Shown: positions 12,045-24,900, counted from the stretch's first letter. The stretch: DNA of 64,000 nucleotides from Undaria pinnatifida (GCA_012845835.1 JABAKD010000011.1:3834697-3898696), one strand, 5' to 3'. Notes: generated by a model from the letters alone, not told the origin. Program-made: numbers and translations.

Positions 12045-12145
12045 GCAGAAATATGGAAGATTCGGGGAAGCACCGGTTCCACGGTCTAGAACATGACTCG
12101 AAGACGCGGCTCTTCAGAATCCACCCCCACACCTCTACCCTGCGA
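12045..12145 (+). repeat. Dispersed repeat, also at about 45.1 kb
   Basis: A segment with TTCGGGGAAGCACCG, then GGCTCTTCAGAATCC and CACCTCTACCCT, matches about 45105-45185 (TTCGGGGAAACACCG, GGCTCCTCAAAATCC, CAGCTCTACCCT) in the same orientation. It has no coding potential I can support. Confidence 0.6.
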
Positions 12146-12635
12146 GGCTGGAAAGCCTCAGGAAAATTGTAAAGCAGAAAACCGAAAACGGAAAACGGAA
12201 GAGGGAACCGGGCAGCACAAACGTCATCGGTATTTGCGGAATCGACAGACGCGAGAGCAATCGCTTCCCTCGGATTAACGCGGGAAATGGGAACAAAGGA
12301 AATAGAAAAAGGAAAACGGGGAACCACCAAGACAAACAAATAAATGCGAAACGCTGGGGTCGAAGGCGGGAAAGTCGAAGACCCCGACAGTGAATTCCCG
12401 AGCAGTCGCTAAGGCGTATCAGAACGCTACGCTTGAAACTCTGCTCACGCGCGGAATGGACATCGCACGTAACGTTGCGGGGACGACGTCGAAACCGAGG
12501 GGAGAAATAACGGGACACCCCCCCAATGAAGAACTAAGTCAAAAGCCCAGAAAACGAATTTCCCTTGAAGAAAAATAACTCACAACCGGGAAAACAGGAT
12601 TCAAATACTCAAGCGCGGCGGTGGCGTGAGCGCCA

Positions 12636-12850
12636 ACTAGCGTCCCTCTAGCGACACACGGGACGGCGCCCCCCTCTGGGATACACTCCCCCATTCCGAT
12701 CTCCCCGCAAACATACCCGGCGCAGATGTACACCGCCGCGTCTCCGTTGAGCACTGCAAGCCCTGCGCCAACACCCACGACCGCGGCGACATGCCTGAGT
12801 ATCTTCCGGATGGGTTGACGCAATACGTGCTTGACCATTTCACAAAAAAA
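12636..12850 (+). pseudogene. Ty3/gypsy integrase C-terminal fossil
   Basis: A plus-strand open stretch reads like the region after the integrase core of a stramenopile Ty3/gypsy element, with RRVSVEHCKPCAN and MPEYLPDGLTQYVLDHF. It lies beside a gypsy integrase fossil on the opposite strand (12891-13990). The two pieces are therefore in conflicting orientation, consistent with a rearranged remnant. The family call rests on recalled similarity. It is broken and old. Confidence 0.55.
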
Positions 12851-12890
12851 CACGAATCACGTCACTCCGACCGACGTGTCGGCGCCTCAT

Positions 12891-13990
12891 CTATGCTACT
12901 TTGAATGCCGCGCGCAACTTATCTACCCCGTCGGAATTGAAGGCACCAGGAACCTTGAACCGGTCCTGTCGAAGTGGTGTGGCGACCCGGAGAGAGCGGA
13001 AGCTTGATCGGTCCCGGGTCGTCCAGAAAACGTACCAAATATTCCCCGTCGTCTTGTAAGAGCCCGTCCAATTGAGTGCAATAGTTGCCTTGGACACCTT
13101 GGGGCCCGTGACGGCCTTCGCACCTTGGTGAATAGTGGAGGTCGTATTATACAGCCAAGCCCATTTGCCTACCACGAAGTTGGGGACCGAACGCAAAGCG
13201 TCCGAAAGAGTCGAGCTTTGCTGTTCCACACGAGAAACTGTCAAATAATGCATTTCGTGCACAATATCGTTGGCGCGCTGTTGGCGTTCCGACGCCAAGT
13301 CGCAATACGCTAGGTGGTCGCGGGCCAGACTCTGATGGCCGGCGACCCCGGAGCGGTCGAAATCAGAAAGAGAGAGGCCCGGGAGCCTGACTATGTGAAC
13401 CTTGTTGGGGGCCAGATCAGTGGCGGCGCTAACCGAATTGTTGCAGGCGAATTCCACGTGAGGTAGTTGCGCATTCCAATCTTCTTGGCGCTCGTTTACG
13501 ATCATAGCATTTGCTCCATCGTGTGGTTGGCACGCTCCATGCCACCGTTACCGCTCGGATGATAGGAGTTGGTGGCGATTTTTCGGACACCAAGAATCTC
13601 GTAGAAGATGTGCGAAAGCTTGGAGCAGAACTGGAAGCCGTTGTCCGAAAGGGTACTACGCGGACACCCTCAAAAAGGACCTTGCCGGTTGATAAGAACG
13701 TTGGCCGTGCCCTCAGCTTCAAATTCAGCGGTGGTGACAGCGAACATGTCCGCGCGGCGGCTAAAACGGTCGGTGAAAATCCCGGAGCGAGGAGAATCGA
13801 GATGACGGGCCAACGAACCGTCAATCGCGGTGCCTTCCGCGCATGGGACTTCAGGCAGTCAGGCAGTGGCGCAGCCACGAACGAGTTCAAACGCTCATTC
13901 TTATGCAGCAGTAGAAACGTTCGAGCTTGCGAAGTGTACATGACGTGCCGAGATGGTAGGAATCAGTCAAATGGCAGGCTTGTATAATCT
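12891..13990 (-). pseudogene. Ty3/gypsy integrase fossil
   Basis: The minus strand carries a degraded Ty3/gypsy integrase in correct domain order. First comes a zinc-binding-like segment (YHLGTS, then a Cys-containing stretch), then the catalytic core (FTDRFSRRADMFAVTT, TLSDNGFQFCSKL, NSYHPSGNGGMERANHT). The typical WNAQLPHVEFACNNSV block follows, with a C-terminal part around ALNWTGSYK. The copy is broken in several places and has no recognisable LTRs, gag or reverse transcriptase nearby, so it is an old fragment. Confidence 0.82.
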
Positions 13991-13999
13991 AAGGGCGCA

Positions 14000-14735
14000 T
14001 GAGCAACGGCGCATAAATGCTCCCTCTTCACCCGAAAGGCAAGCCGCGTGTCCCGCCTGTCGTAGGGAGTAGGGGGTCGGGGTTGAATCCCGGACGAGGA
14101 GGACGATACCCTCGTCGGTAGTTCGGGGGAGGCCCTTGCTAGCGAGCTCCTGGATCTCGGAGAAGGAGAGGCGCTGGCGCGAGGGAGAACGCGCTAAAGC
14201 TTCGGTGGGCAGAGCCATTGGCCGGCTGAGCAGAATGTACAGAATGGCGGCGAAACACGCAGGCTCTATCGGTGTGTGAATAACGCGCAGCGGAATTGCC
14301 AAAGTGCAATTCGGCGGCAGCACCGAGGGCGTCCAAGTCGACCGCCGGGGCGGAGGGAGTCCGAAGGGTCGAGAGTGACAGTCATATAATCGGAGCGCTC
14401 AAAGGCTCCGCTCAGTCGCGGTCAGACTGGATGGGCACCGTCGGGATAGGCGGTCGGGTCCGAGGTGGGCCAGGGGCGACGGCTAACGGCAGTCAAGGGC
14501 GCGGAACGCGCGCCGTAGGGTCGACCCGAGAAAAAGACGACCGAGAGATCCTGCCGGGTCCGAAACCATATTCAACAGCAGGCTGCGCGGCGCCGGCGGC
14601 AGCGGCTGTTTTTCGGCGTGTCCGAGTGGAGATGCGGCCCGAGGGTGGCAGTGCCACTGGAGCCTACGTGGTTGCTTCATTTTATTTGTGTATATCGGAC
14701 TCGTACTTTTGGTATTTCGTAGCGCGGTGTTGTTT
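14000..14735. other. GC-rich stretch, possibly older element debris
   Basis: Open frames occur on both strands but none has a recognisable domain. Its position next to the gypsy fossil suggests it may be other parts of the same element, but nothing in the sequence proves this. Confidence 0.35.
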
Positions 14736-14738
14736 GTC

Positions 14739-14771
14739 TTTGCCTAACCCTAACCCTAACCCTAACCCCCC
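14739..14771 (+). repeat. Interstitial telomere-like repeat (CCCTAA)
   Basis: About four CCCTAA units end in a C-run. TTAGGG-type repeats also occur at 46957-46980 and in short form near 10278-10304. Position inside ordinary repeat-rich DNA makes these interstitial rather than a chromosome end. Confidence 0.8.
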
Positions 14772-14934
14772 CCCTGCTGGCGAGTCTAGGTAAATTCTTA
14801 CGTGTGTTTTATCTTCCTTGCGTCGCTATTGTTTCTATCGTTTTTATCTTCGTTTAGTTTTTCGTTCTCGGATTTTCCTTGGTGATATATACGGTGTACC
14901 CGGTTCGAGTGGCGAATCTCGAAGTGTACCCTTA

Positions 14935-15118
14935 TGGGCCTGATACGTACGCATGCTGACTCCCGAATACACTTTTATTTTTGGTTTTCGGCTGATGTAC
15001 GTGTACCACAATTGGTTTGTTTTCTCGTGCTTCCACTCCAAAGTGTCTGGAGCCTGTCCTGTGACCACGGACGGACTTGATTATGCGAGTTAATGTGAGA
15101 ACAACAACAACAACCAGG
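14935..15118 (+). mobile_element. SINE-like retroposon, (AAC)n tail, copy A
   Basis: A ~185-bp segment is shared with 32466-32694 and, for its 3' half, with 51337-51440. Landmarks are TGACTCCCGA, CACTTTTAT, GTGTACCAC, then GGAGCCTGTCCTGTGACCAC, GATTATGCGAGTTAATGTGA and a terminal run of AAC trinucleotides. All three copies are on the plus strand and end in AAC repeats of different length. That fits a retroposon with a simple-repeat tail. No tRNA-type promoter boxes were recognised in this family. Confidence 0.7.
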
Positions 15119-15411
15119 GAATCAAACGGGGATCCCGACCACCGCATCATGTAGAGAAACACCTTTGCAGTCGGCTGGCTGCGGGGAAGGAGTCCATCAT
15201 CCGGCGACGCTTCAGGGTCAGGGTCGTCCAAGGCCTCCCAAAGCAGTACAGCGGCATCATCAAGCTGACGACATACAGGGATCCTCCCTGCGACCAGTCG
15301 AAGATCTAGGTGATCGTACACCATCCATACTTGGACGTCCTGCCGCGCGGAAATGATTAGATCGGGTGTATTGCCGAGCGTGGCATGGCGACGTCGGTGG
15401 AGCCAGCACAC
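15119..15411 (-). other. Unidentified open segment
   Basis: The minus strand is open for about 95 codons up to the SINE tail. The composition looks more protein-like than its surroundings (for example VWMVYDHLDLRLVAGRIPV and AAVLLWEALDDPDPE). I do not recognise a family. It may be a fragment of a mobile-element protein or a chance frame; the AAC tail of the neighbouring SINE extends the frame artificially as poly-Val. Confidence 0.3.
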
Positions 15412-15779
15412 TGACCCAATACACTCATTTTATGCCACAATTGGCCAGGCACTACCGGAGCGGCTGCCCCACGCCTCGCAAGGTCTGCGAGAAAATTAGC
15501 AAGTCTGGATGGCAGATGAAGATAGATAACGAGGTGGTGCTGGGCAGATCTGGTGCACAGTCAGGGCGTAATAACGACGACCACGCACAGCGACGCCAAG
15601 TGATGCGTGTGAGGAGCTCCGCGCCCACAAGCGGGCAGCGCGCCAACGGTGGCTGTGCTGAGCGCTCAAACCCGCCTCGATGGTATCTAAATGAAGTCGG
15701 CGGTCGTTTTTGAAGACATCATTAACCTCGACGACGACTCCGACTAGGGCTTTCATTTTTAGCTTGTGAAAACTGCACT

Positions 15780-16265
15780 ACCGGATCACCAATACCATGG
15801 GTCGCTGAAGTAAAATTATCTTTGGCCGCTGGAGCATCATATCAACACGGAATCGACGCGAAGACGATTCACTGAATCACTGCAAACATCATCGCATGGC
15901 GTTGTCGGAAGGGTACCTTCCGGAATCGCTGCAGTAGTACTGTTCGACGGGATTATCGGATTCCGAAGTCGCCACAACAGCAACGTAGGGTCATCGGAGA
16001 GGGGGTGCCTTTCAGGATCGGATCACACTGCACCATCTCTGTTCGGCTTACATAGTTATTGAGTAACAACAGCGGGAGAGAACGTCTTCGGCAGTTTTCG
16101 CATCATCATCGATCGGTTAGGTCTACCTCTGGAACATCGCTTCTGGGGTCGCTGGACATCATCGTTATTTGTAACTTTGCCGGCACATCGCTTCTGGCGT
16201 TGCTGAACATCATCGCTTGGGGTCGGACGAACATATTTTCAGGAGTCGCTGCACCATAATCTAGA
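15780..16265 (+). repeat. Degenerate tandem array (CATCATCG / TCGCTGGA words)
   Basis: A loose array repeats short words such as ACATCGCTTCTGG, TCGCTGGACATCATCG and GTTGCTGAACATCATCGCTT, with weaker units to the left. Units are about 40-60 bp and strongly diverged. No coding function can be supported. Confidence 0.45.
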
Positions 16266-16344
16266 ACGCCAAGAGGGAACACCTGCATCACCTGGGGTCA
16301 CACCAGCTCGACGGCAATATGCGATTTGTAGAACCAGCGCCGCA

Positions 16345-16390
16345 CGTCTTCTTTGTACGGGGGGCACGTCTTCTTTGTACGGGGGGCGTG
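16345..16390 (+). repeat. Two tandem copies of a 22-bp unit
   Basis: ACGTCTTCTTTGTACGGGGG is repeated twice in direct succession, running into a copy of the dispersed repeat seen at 1520-1765. Confidence 0.8.
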
Positions 16391-16450
16391 CTCATTTGTT
16401 GCTTGCCTTAGTGTTTTGACCATTGACCACCCATTCCTTTCGAGACGAAG
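16384..16450 (+). repeat. Dispersed short repeat, copy
   Basis: Copy of the 1520-1765 family: GGGGGGCGTGCTCATTTGT, TTGCTTGCCTTAGT, TTTGACCATTGACCACC, ATTCCTTTCG. The 5' G-run precedes it as in the other copies. Confidence 0.65.
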
Positions 16451-16940
16451 CATCTTTGTGCGAAGGGTGGGGGCAGCAACGTGCTACGTGTTTGTTTTCT
16501 TAGGTCAACAAACTGATCGTTGAAACATTCCTTTGGAGGGGTTAGTCCGAAAAAGGTTACCTGATATCTCCCAGACTGAATTCCAAAAAAGAAACGTGTT
16601 TGTTTGCTTGTTTGTGTCCACAAACTTCGCTCCTACGGGAACACTCTCGAATTTTCGATAGCTCCAGCCACCCTGTCACGCGAACCTCAACTGCATGACG
16701 CAGTTTCAGTTCCTCTGCCACCGCATGTATGAGTATACTCAGTTGTTCTGGCATCTGCAGCGTTCAAAACCTTCTCGGGTTCTAATTGCGCGGAGAGGTG
16801 TTAAAGCTTGGCGTCAATACTCTCCCTCATACTCGAACGCCGAAAACACCACTAGCAACGATTTTATTTCCGACCTAGCAACAGATCCCACACGTAAATA
16901 CGCAAGCAAGTAAGTGCATCAAGTGTTGAATGTTGGAAAG

Positions 16941-17425
16941 TATTGGAATATGGACTCTGCAGTCCATTAGCATCTACTTGATTCTTAGTCACTATCTTGA
17001 GTAAACTGAGCATCAGAGTTCTAAATGCGGATAAATACATTTTATGCGGCGAAACACGTAGGACTTTGTTCTTTCTAGCCGGCATACTGCATAATAAGAA
17101 TCAACCCGCCTGCATCGGGAAGTTGATCGTAGTATAGGGTAATCACCTTACCACCATATATGTCAGAAGAACGTTACAGAGAACGTCATGCAGGTGAAGG
17201 CATCCCCCACCTCGATCACTCCTTCTCCTTCCTCACCTCCTTCTCTCTTATCCTTCTCCACTCCTACTTTTCTTCTCTTCTCTTCTTTCCATGTTTTGGC
17301 TACATAAGCGCCACTTACAAACTTCCTTATATGTTCTTCTTCACAAGCGATCTTAACAGACACTTCAGTGCCACCTCTGCAGCTCTTATTACAGAGTCAA
17401 AGCCTCGGTACGCAGTATTCCTTTA
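16941..17425 (+). repeat. Left LTR of the non-autonomous element
   Basis: 485 bp. It includes a small hairpin (TGGACT...AGTCCA) near the start and a T/C-rich tract (about 17210-17290) in its middle. It is homologous to 19453-20022 throughout, but clearly diverged. Confidence 0.75.
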
Positions 17426-19452
17426 GGTTATGAGCCTTGTCGCCTTTGGTCTACCTATCGACCGGCAACATGCAAAGGCGTCCCGCTGAGTTTGCCAAGC
17501 TTTTCCAAGAAGTTCGAAGAACGGTCTCTACTTTCTGCAGTGCGGAGTAACTTCTTCAAAAATCAAAATCAGCGTCGACATCGAGACATCGCATCTACGA
17601 GTACGCCAAGTACATCCGGGATATTCGGGAGAGGAGACGGCTGTCACGCTATCACGCGTGAACCAGGTAAGGAGACTGCTCGCGCTATCATGCGTGGAGT
17701 AGGTAAGGAGTCCGGTTTCACGCTATTAAGACGCGCGAAGTCGTTATCAAAACCGTATTTTCCCGCTACCACGCGCGAAATACGTAAAATGAATTCGTTC
17801 TCGTGCAATTTTGATTTTTAAACAATACGACGAGTAGATCTATACGCGCTGCAACACGCAGTCAGGTCGTTGACAAATCAGCCACTCAACGTAGCAGGGG
17901 CTTCTATGCCTATACGGGGCATCTTGGAAATCAATTTCTGCCTCCTCGTATACGGGGCTTCTACGTCTATACGGGGCATTCACCTCCAGCAACCGCTTTC
18001 AACGCTTTCACGCTTAAACTTAATGTAGTGTCAGACTCGGAGAAGCGGAACATTTTTCTTGCAGCAACTGCTCTCACGATTGCACGCGCGAGGCACGTAT
18101 TCAGATTCTGAAGAAATAATACTCTCAACATAAAGCGTAATTAACAGCTAGCTGGTAATTACGGACCTTTGTTCAATACGAAGGGGCGATCTACGTTTGT
18201 TTGTATAGCAGCTGCGATATGATCGCACTGCCAAGTCAGGTCATCGAGTTCAAAATTGCTTTGCACGTAATATATCGATGGGGAAATTAGTTTTCCCTTG
18301 CACACAAGTAATCTTCGTGCAACGTGCATAGCACGGATCTACACAGCAACGGTTCACTGGGGGGAATGAAACACGGTACTCACCGTCACTTCCGCCACGG
18401 TCAGTTCGGCCAACACCACATCGACAACACGTCAACATCGCACTAATGGATGCATACCGTCCTGCACCTACTCCATCGTCGACTAAAGCCAACAACAGAG
18501 CACCTGCAATGGGTACATCTGCACGAGTAAAAGCATCTGCAACTACTACAGCTTCATCGTGTTCTACGTCTACAACAACAACTATCTACAGCAGCAACTT
18601 TTTCACGTTCATCGCAGCATCATCGCAACTTCATCTGCAACCAGAGCACCTTCGACTACTACAGCAGCGCGAAACGAAGGTTATCATTACATCGGCCACG
18701 CTCGACACAGGTTTACCTCTCAGGTATCCGTGTAGACCGGGAAACTTCCAAGCACAAGCTTCAGGATGCATAGTGCAGTATAGCACTGGAGACATGGCAA
18801 GTCCACAATTTCTGTAGGTGTGCATGTATGTGCACAGTACAGTATAGCGCTGGACACATGGTAAGTCCGCGATTTCGATTTTGTTCGATTTCCTATTTGC
18901 TCTAGGATTCGATTGAGGGAGCGCCGAAACAGTACAACACATAAGATCTGGCGTTTTCTTTTTCTAGGATATAACTCGCTGATATTCAAAACAGCATCAT
19001 GAACATAGGTTTTGTGATAGAACTACACTCACATAGTATATTACTGTATTATCTGTGTTCGTAGACTTTTCTTTCGAGTACGTTCTACGTACGTACATGC
19101 ATAAAACTGAATAGTACGCATTTTTACTGTCGTATTGGACCAGCTCCACAGTTTCCTAGCTCTAGGTATTAATTCAGGCGGCGTGTTTAACACCCAGCAG
19201 ACTGGTTTGCGCTTCTTTTCTAGGGTATTTCTCTCTGGTAATTACACCACGCGTAGTATGTTGTGACATAATTTCATCCATATTTCAGCTGTCTGATATG
19301 TTGTTCCATTCTTTTTTTGATTCTTTTAAGTGACATGGTTACTTCCTTGTTACCATGTTCATACACAGAGGTCTAAATATGGTGCACCATTTGTGTTTAT
19401 TACTTTGAGTATCAAGTTCCTCTCGCTACTGACTTCTCATCAAATGGGGACG

Positions 19453-20022
19453 TATTGGAATATGGACTCTGCAGTCCATTAGTATCTATTTGATTCTTAT
19501 GAATAGTCACTCTCTTGAGTAAACTGAGGGTCATAGTCCTAAATGCGGATACAAACAAAATCGGCATAATACGTAGGAGTTTTTCTTTCTAGCCGGCATG
19601 CTGTATAAGAATCAACCCACCTGTATCGGGAAGTTGATCGTAGTACAGGGTAATCAGCTTACAACCATGTGTATCAAAAGAACGGTGCAGAGAATGATAC
19701 TCACAACATTGCAAGAGGACGTTACATAGAAAGTTGCAGAAACAGGACGGGCTGCCGTAGAGTACACCTGCCCGTAGCTTGGGCATAGTCCCGTGATCAG
19801 GTGAAGGCATCCCTCACCTCGATCACCCCTTCTCCTTCACCTTCTCTTCTGGTTCTCCACTCATAATTTTGTTCTCTTCCTTCCATGCTTTGGCCACATA
19901 GCGCCACTTTCAAACTATCTTATTATTTCTTCTACACAAGTGATCTTAACAGACACTTCGGTGCAACCTCTGCAGCTCTTATCACAGAGAGAGTCAGAGC
20001 CTCGGTACACATCATTCCTTCA
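19453..20022 (+). repeat. Right LTR of the non-autonomous element
   Basis: 570 bp. It is homologous to 16941-17425, with an additional ~85-bp segment around 19700-19790 absent from the left copy. The divergence between the two copies points to an old insertion. Confidence 0.75.
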
Positions 20023-20027
20023 GAAAC

Positions 20028-21900
20028 GTGCCGAGGAAAACAACGCAATGCATGGAAAACAACGCAATGCATGTCAACAAATGCAGCAAGTATGTAGAGT
20101 ACTACTTTAGAACCGGGAGTTGCTCTATGAACTAATAAATCGATACGTTAACCCTTTCGAGGTTTCAGAGGTAAAAGCTGACCAAATATTACTGACGATT
20201 GCAGCGGGCTTCAGACGAAGCAAGCCGGGCTGCTATATTAGCTGATAACGGTATCCCAGTCGAACTCCAATGCAAGCACTTTTTTAAGGCACGCGCACAG
20301 CTTGCACTGCTGCCGTGTGTTGCATGCTCGCATCATGATAACAGGAAGGCGTTTTATGCATTGTTCTTGTTTTATCGCTGTACATGGGCCCCAAAAGTAT
20401 ACGTAGCGAATATATTTCCTCCATTGAGGAGTCGTGTTAGGGATTGGTATGCACTGAAGCAGTAGCAGTCAGTAGCCTCTCGACTCGTGGTCGACAACAG
20501 TCGCGCTTCTGGGTGTACCTGGTGCACAGCGATACCGGTGTACATCGATGGGCTTGCGCTAGCGGAGAACTCCAACTCAATTTGTTGCAAAAAATTGCAT
20601 GGAAAAAGAAGAGAGTTGTTCGCCGATTAGATCGTTGTGGACCGACAAAAACAATTTTTCGGTTTTAGATAAACCCGAGTTGACACTGGGTAATACGAAG
20701 TATGCGCACCATTTGTATGAAGAATGCACATCATGCATGCACACGCGCACCATTTGCAGCTATAGAGTAGCCCAGCACTACTAGTTCGGTACTCTCTCAT
20801 GGGCGAATGAGTGCGCGGCCTAAGGGGTGCAATCTTTGCCGCGGAAGGCGCAAAGAAAGACGCATCATCCGCCGCAAGCAACGACAAACTCACAACAACC
20901 AAGTACACACACGCCCACCCCTTCCCCACCACGTAAAAATAAGGCCTCAAAAAATTATCAGCAGATACACGGTTGTCCAGGTCATGTGTCATACCGGTAC
21001 ACAAAAGTGCCAAGACCAAAACAATTGAAGTATACATAAAACATACCAGGTAGTACAAATATGTACCATTATGTAGTCTAATAGAATACCAGGTATATTA
21101 TAACTTTCATCCCCCCATCAATCTGTCCTTTTTCTTGTAATTGTTTAATCGATTTGTCCTTTAATCGATCGTTCTTTTCAATCAAATCAATGACGTACTG
21201 TATGTATAGATTGTCCCCCGCCGCCTCGTCCCCTCTCATTAATCTACCGTACTACCTACCTCCTTCGTTCAGCGTCGAAATTCTAAAACATAGGAAAAAA
21301 GGGGGAAACAAAAAAAAAACGCGAATTCTAAGGCAGCCAAACTTCCAGAAGCACCTCTGCACATTTGCGTTCCACACGTGACGTCATTGGACAAGCCACC
21401 CCCCCCCCCCTCCCTTCTGATTTGATGAGAAAAAAACAAGAAAAATAACGAACGAAACCATAACATGACCGTTTTTTCGTTCATGATGCAAAAAACTAAA
21501 TTGGAAGAGAAAAAAAAAAACTTGAAGTCGTCGTCGCCATCTCGTGCTCCTCTCAGTGCTTACGTTGTATCGTTCGCTTGTGTCAAACCGAAAAATCATA
21601 CATGGAATCGGTAGAGAACCCAGCGGAAACCGGCGCACAACAGCAGGCCAGCAACAATCCCCAAATCTACCAGCAACTAATTCCCAAACCGTACCAAATC
21701 AGCATGTACTACGATTACAATCACGTAAGCGTGCACGTCTTCCAAGCACGGAGCTGCTTTCCCTGCTGCTGCTATACAAAGAAAGACACATATGATAGAT
21801 CGATGTCAAACCCCCTCCAACTCCCCCCCCTCCCTTATTAGGTAGTAGTGCCGTTATGTGCGAAAAAACAACAAAAAACGCTTGTAATTAATTGCTCAAG
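20028..21900. other. No gene recognised
   Basis: No domain-bearing frame on either strand. The minus strand is open for about 140 codons at 20627-21058, but the frame lacks family features. The segment becomes A-rich and homopolymer-rich towards 21300-21900. Confidence 0.5.
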
Positions 21901-24900
21901 AGACGAGAGGGAGAAAAAGTCGGGGGGGGGGGGGGGGGGGATGAGAAATCACACTCAAAAAGCAGAAAAAAAACACCGCCACACCACTACTACACAAGAC
22001 AGCCCCAGCCGCAAAAGTACGCAATGGATGCTTTCCCTACTACTATACTTTGGAAGGGGAGAAGGGGCAAAAAAGCGATGGGCGCACAACAAAGAACGCC
22101 TCACCGGCTTAATCAAACTCCCTCCTCCTCGGAGTGTTGTTCCTCTTGCCCTCCCCATATTTATGTATATCTTGGCCCAGCGCGAGAAATCAAGAAAAGT
22201 ACTCGCACTGAGAAGCAAAGATCGGAAGACGAAAGAGACAGGAAGGAACGAGAATAAGGTAAGGAAGAAAGGGTGCCCTCCCCACCAAAAAGGACATCAA
22301 CCACTCGTTGACGCACCAAATCTTTTACAGCTGAAACAATGATTTAACAGACCGCCCCGGGCGTGACCGTGCGCAACCCCAAAACACCCAACCAACCGCC
22401 TCGTAAGCGGTCAGTCCTGCCGCCGTGCTCCCTATACGCCTACCGCTACCCCGACCCCTTTTACCCCTGCCCCACAACGCTCTATACGTGTATGTGCTTT
22501 GCTCGCTTCTTGAAGCGTGGGGTTGGGGACGCCTCAACCTCAGTGGTTACACTTCTCTTTTTCGTCTGCTATCATTGCTGTTTTCGTTAGCGCACACATA
22601 CACCAGGGCACGAACGGCCGACCATCAACCTCTCCATAGGAGATGAGCAAAATATATAATGTAGGCGGTATCCCCGCGATTTCGCCGAGATCGAAACCTT
22701 CAACAGACAAAAAAAAAACAACTATCGTTTCCTCCCCACGCCCGCCCGCCCTACCTAGGCGAAAAACACAAAAAAAAACGAAAACAGACGAGCCGACTAA
22801 CACAACAAATCACCAACGCACTCCCAAAACCCACCCCACCCGATCCCACCAGTACACAAGAAACAAAAAACCAAAAAATGAAATATACCACGCTCATTTT
22901 TTTTTTTAATTTGCTCGTGTGAACCAAGACGAAATAAACGGCACCGTGCTATCTTAGTGTAACACCATGCCCCTCTGCTGTATCTCCTTTCCCTTTTCTT
23001 TCTCCCACAATTTTCTGCCCTCCCAAAACCTCCTCAAACAGCCTGGGCCGCTCTGCTATCGCTTCGCGCGCATGTCGCGAAAAGCTTCTTCAAAAAGGCG
23101 GCTTGGGGCCAACTACCGGTGTAAAAAGGCGCTCTGAACACTCATCATAACTTGACTGGGGGGGAGAGACAAAAAAGATCTACACTCAAAACACGTGAGC
23201 GTGCGTGTACCCGACAAGCCTGGGAAGAAAAAGAGAGAGGGGGGGGGGGCGGCAGGGGGGTGGGATTGCTCTAGTACAACGCCCCCCCCCCCCCCCCCCC
23301 CCAAATTAAAGCACAACACCTTAACACGGGCACACCGCCAAAAAAAATGGGACTTATTTATGCATGCTACTTATGCATGCTACACGAGGGATTCCGCCCA
23401 TTTAGGAGCCGACCGAAATCATAAACCGCCACAAGGCAAAAGTACCCTTTCTCTCTCTTCTGTTTTTTCATTTTATCTCTTCGCTGACTAAAATAGTGGA
23501 AAGCCTCCGCCCGTCAAAACCACTCAACCCAACCCCACCTGACCCCTCCCCCCTCGAAAACACGCTGGACGGGTTTCGCATATCTCTCGCTCTTCAAACA
23601 ACCGTATTTTCTTTTCGGTTGGGTGAAAGTTCAACGCCAAGAAAAAAATGAATTAAAAATACAATCTGAAGGGGACGCTAAACGCACGCACACGCAAACT
23701 GGGGGAAAGGGGGGGGGGGGGGGGGGGGGGGGGGGCAGGCTACCAAACACACCAGGACAAAGAAGCGACGGTAAAAAAACTAAGATACCATGGACAAAGA
23801 AGCGACAGTAAAAAAAACTAAGATACCATGGGTTGTGGCAAAAAAAATCACACACCGCACACGCACCATCATACGGACACTAATAAAGAGCGGTGAAAAA
23901 CAAGGGATCGTCTAACCCCTCTCCCCCCCCCTCCCCTCCTCCAAAAGATTACACAAAGGGCCGGTCCTGGTCCTCCTATTTTCGTATGGGCCCAAAACAC
24001 TACAGTACATAAGAGGCATGTGATATATCCCTCCAGACCCCCCCCCCCCCCCCCCCCCTCCTGAATAGACCTTCCGCCGAAACAACGGTGTTACCGACAC
24101 AGCGGCTATATCTTCCCTACTTTGGTTTCTTCCCTCGCCCCCCTCTTAGGCTTTTCCGCGAGCGCGCGTTTTTGCAACGGAAGTGTAAACAGGCGAACTA
24201 CCTGGGGGGAAAATGTGCGTGGAGCGAAAACAATCTCTAGTCGTTACCCCCGGCGAGTGCCGCAAATGACATCCGGTTATGTAAAATAGTTTTGGCAAAA
24301 AACACAAGACCGGGCGCGATCGAATCGACGATGAGCGACGCAGGAAAAAAAAAAACACAAAAACAAAGAAGAAAAAATAAAAAGGGATTTTTCAAGAAAA
24401 TAAAAAACACTCGCACAAAACAAGCTACTAACTTATTACCTACCGGTCTTTGTTGAGGTTCTTCGGGGGCGTTAGAAACACCCCCCACCTCCGCACAATT
24501 TGGGACCAACAAAAAAAAGCCAAAAAAAGAGCAAAAAACTACAAAAAAGAACGAAAAAATGTGTAAAAAAAAACGAGTCCCGACGACTGCAGCCTTTCGT
24601 CCTCTCTCCGTCCTCTTCTCTCGTGTTTGCTTGTACGTTTGACATGGACTAAATGTGCGCCTTTCCGAATAGTTATGAAAACATTCGGCTCGGTGTGACT
24701 GGATGGATCTCTAACCTATAACCACGCTGTTTTCTTTAGCAGTTCGTGGCCAAATACAAAGGAGGAAAAAAAAAACGCCGCCGTTCGGTTTTCGACGGTT
24801 GTAATATCCTCTTTCTGATTCCCCCCAAAACGCCAAGACTCTTTCGTTCCGCTCGCTGCGAGCGCACGTACGCCTACCACACCCGACTAGAAATGACAGC

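Larger units (their letters stand above)
16941..20022 (+). mobile_element. Old non-autonomous LTR element (copia-like primer site)
   Basis: Two long direct repeats, 16941-17425 and 19453-20022, bracket about 2 kb without any gag-pol domain. The repeats begin TATTGGAATA and end ATTCCTT(T/C)A. The right copy has an extra ~85 bp internal segment. Immediately after the left repeat comes GGTTATGAGCC (17426-17436), which is complementary to an initiator tRNA-Met anticodon arm; copia-group elements are known to use such half-tRNA primers. A purine-rich tract (AAATGGGGA) precedes the right repeat. Flanks GAAAG (16936-16940) and GAAAC (20023-20027) may be a decayed 5-bp target duplication. I read this as an old LARD/TRIM-type element. 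No intact coding region is seen. Confidence 0.7.

Noticed and set aside
17492-17821. 109-codon frame as a gag-like gene of the 16941-20022 element
   Set aside because: No zinc knuckle or gag similarity. The frame contains degenerate internal repeats and is probably chance.
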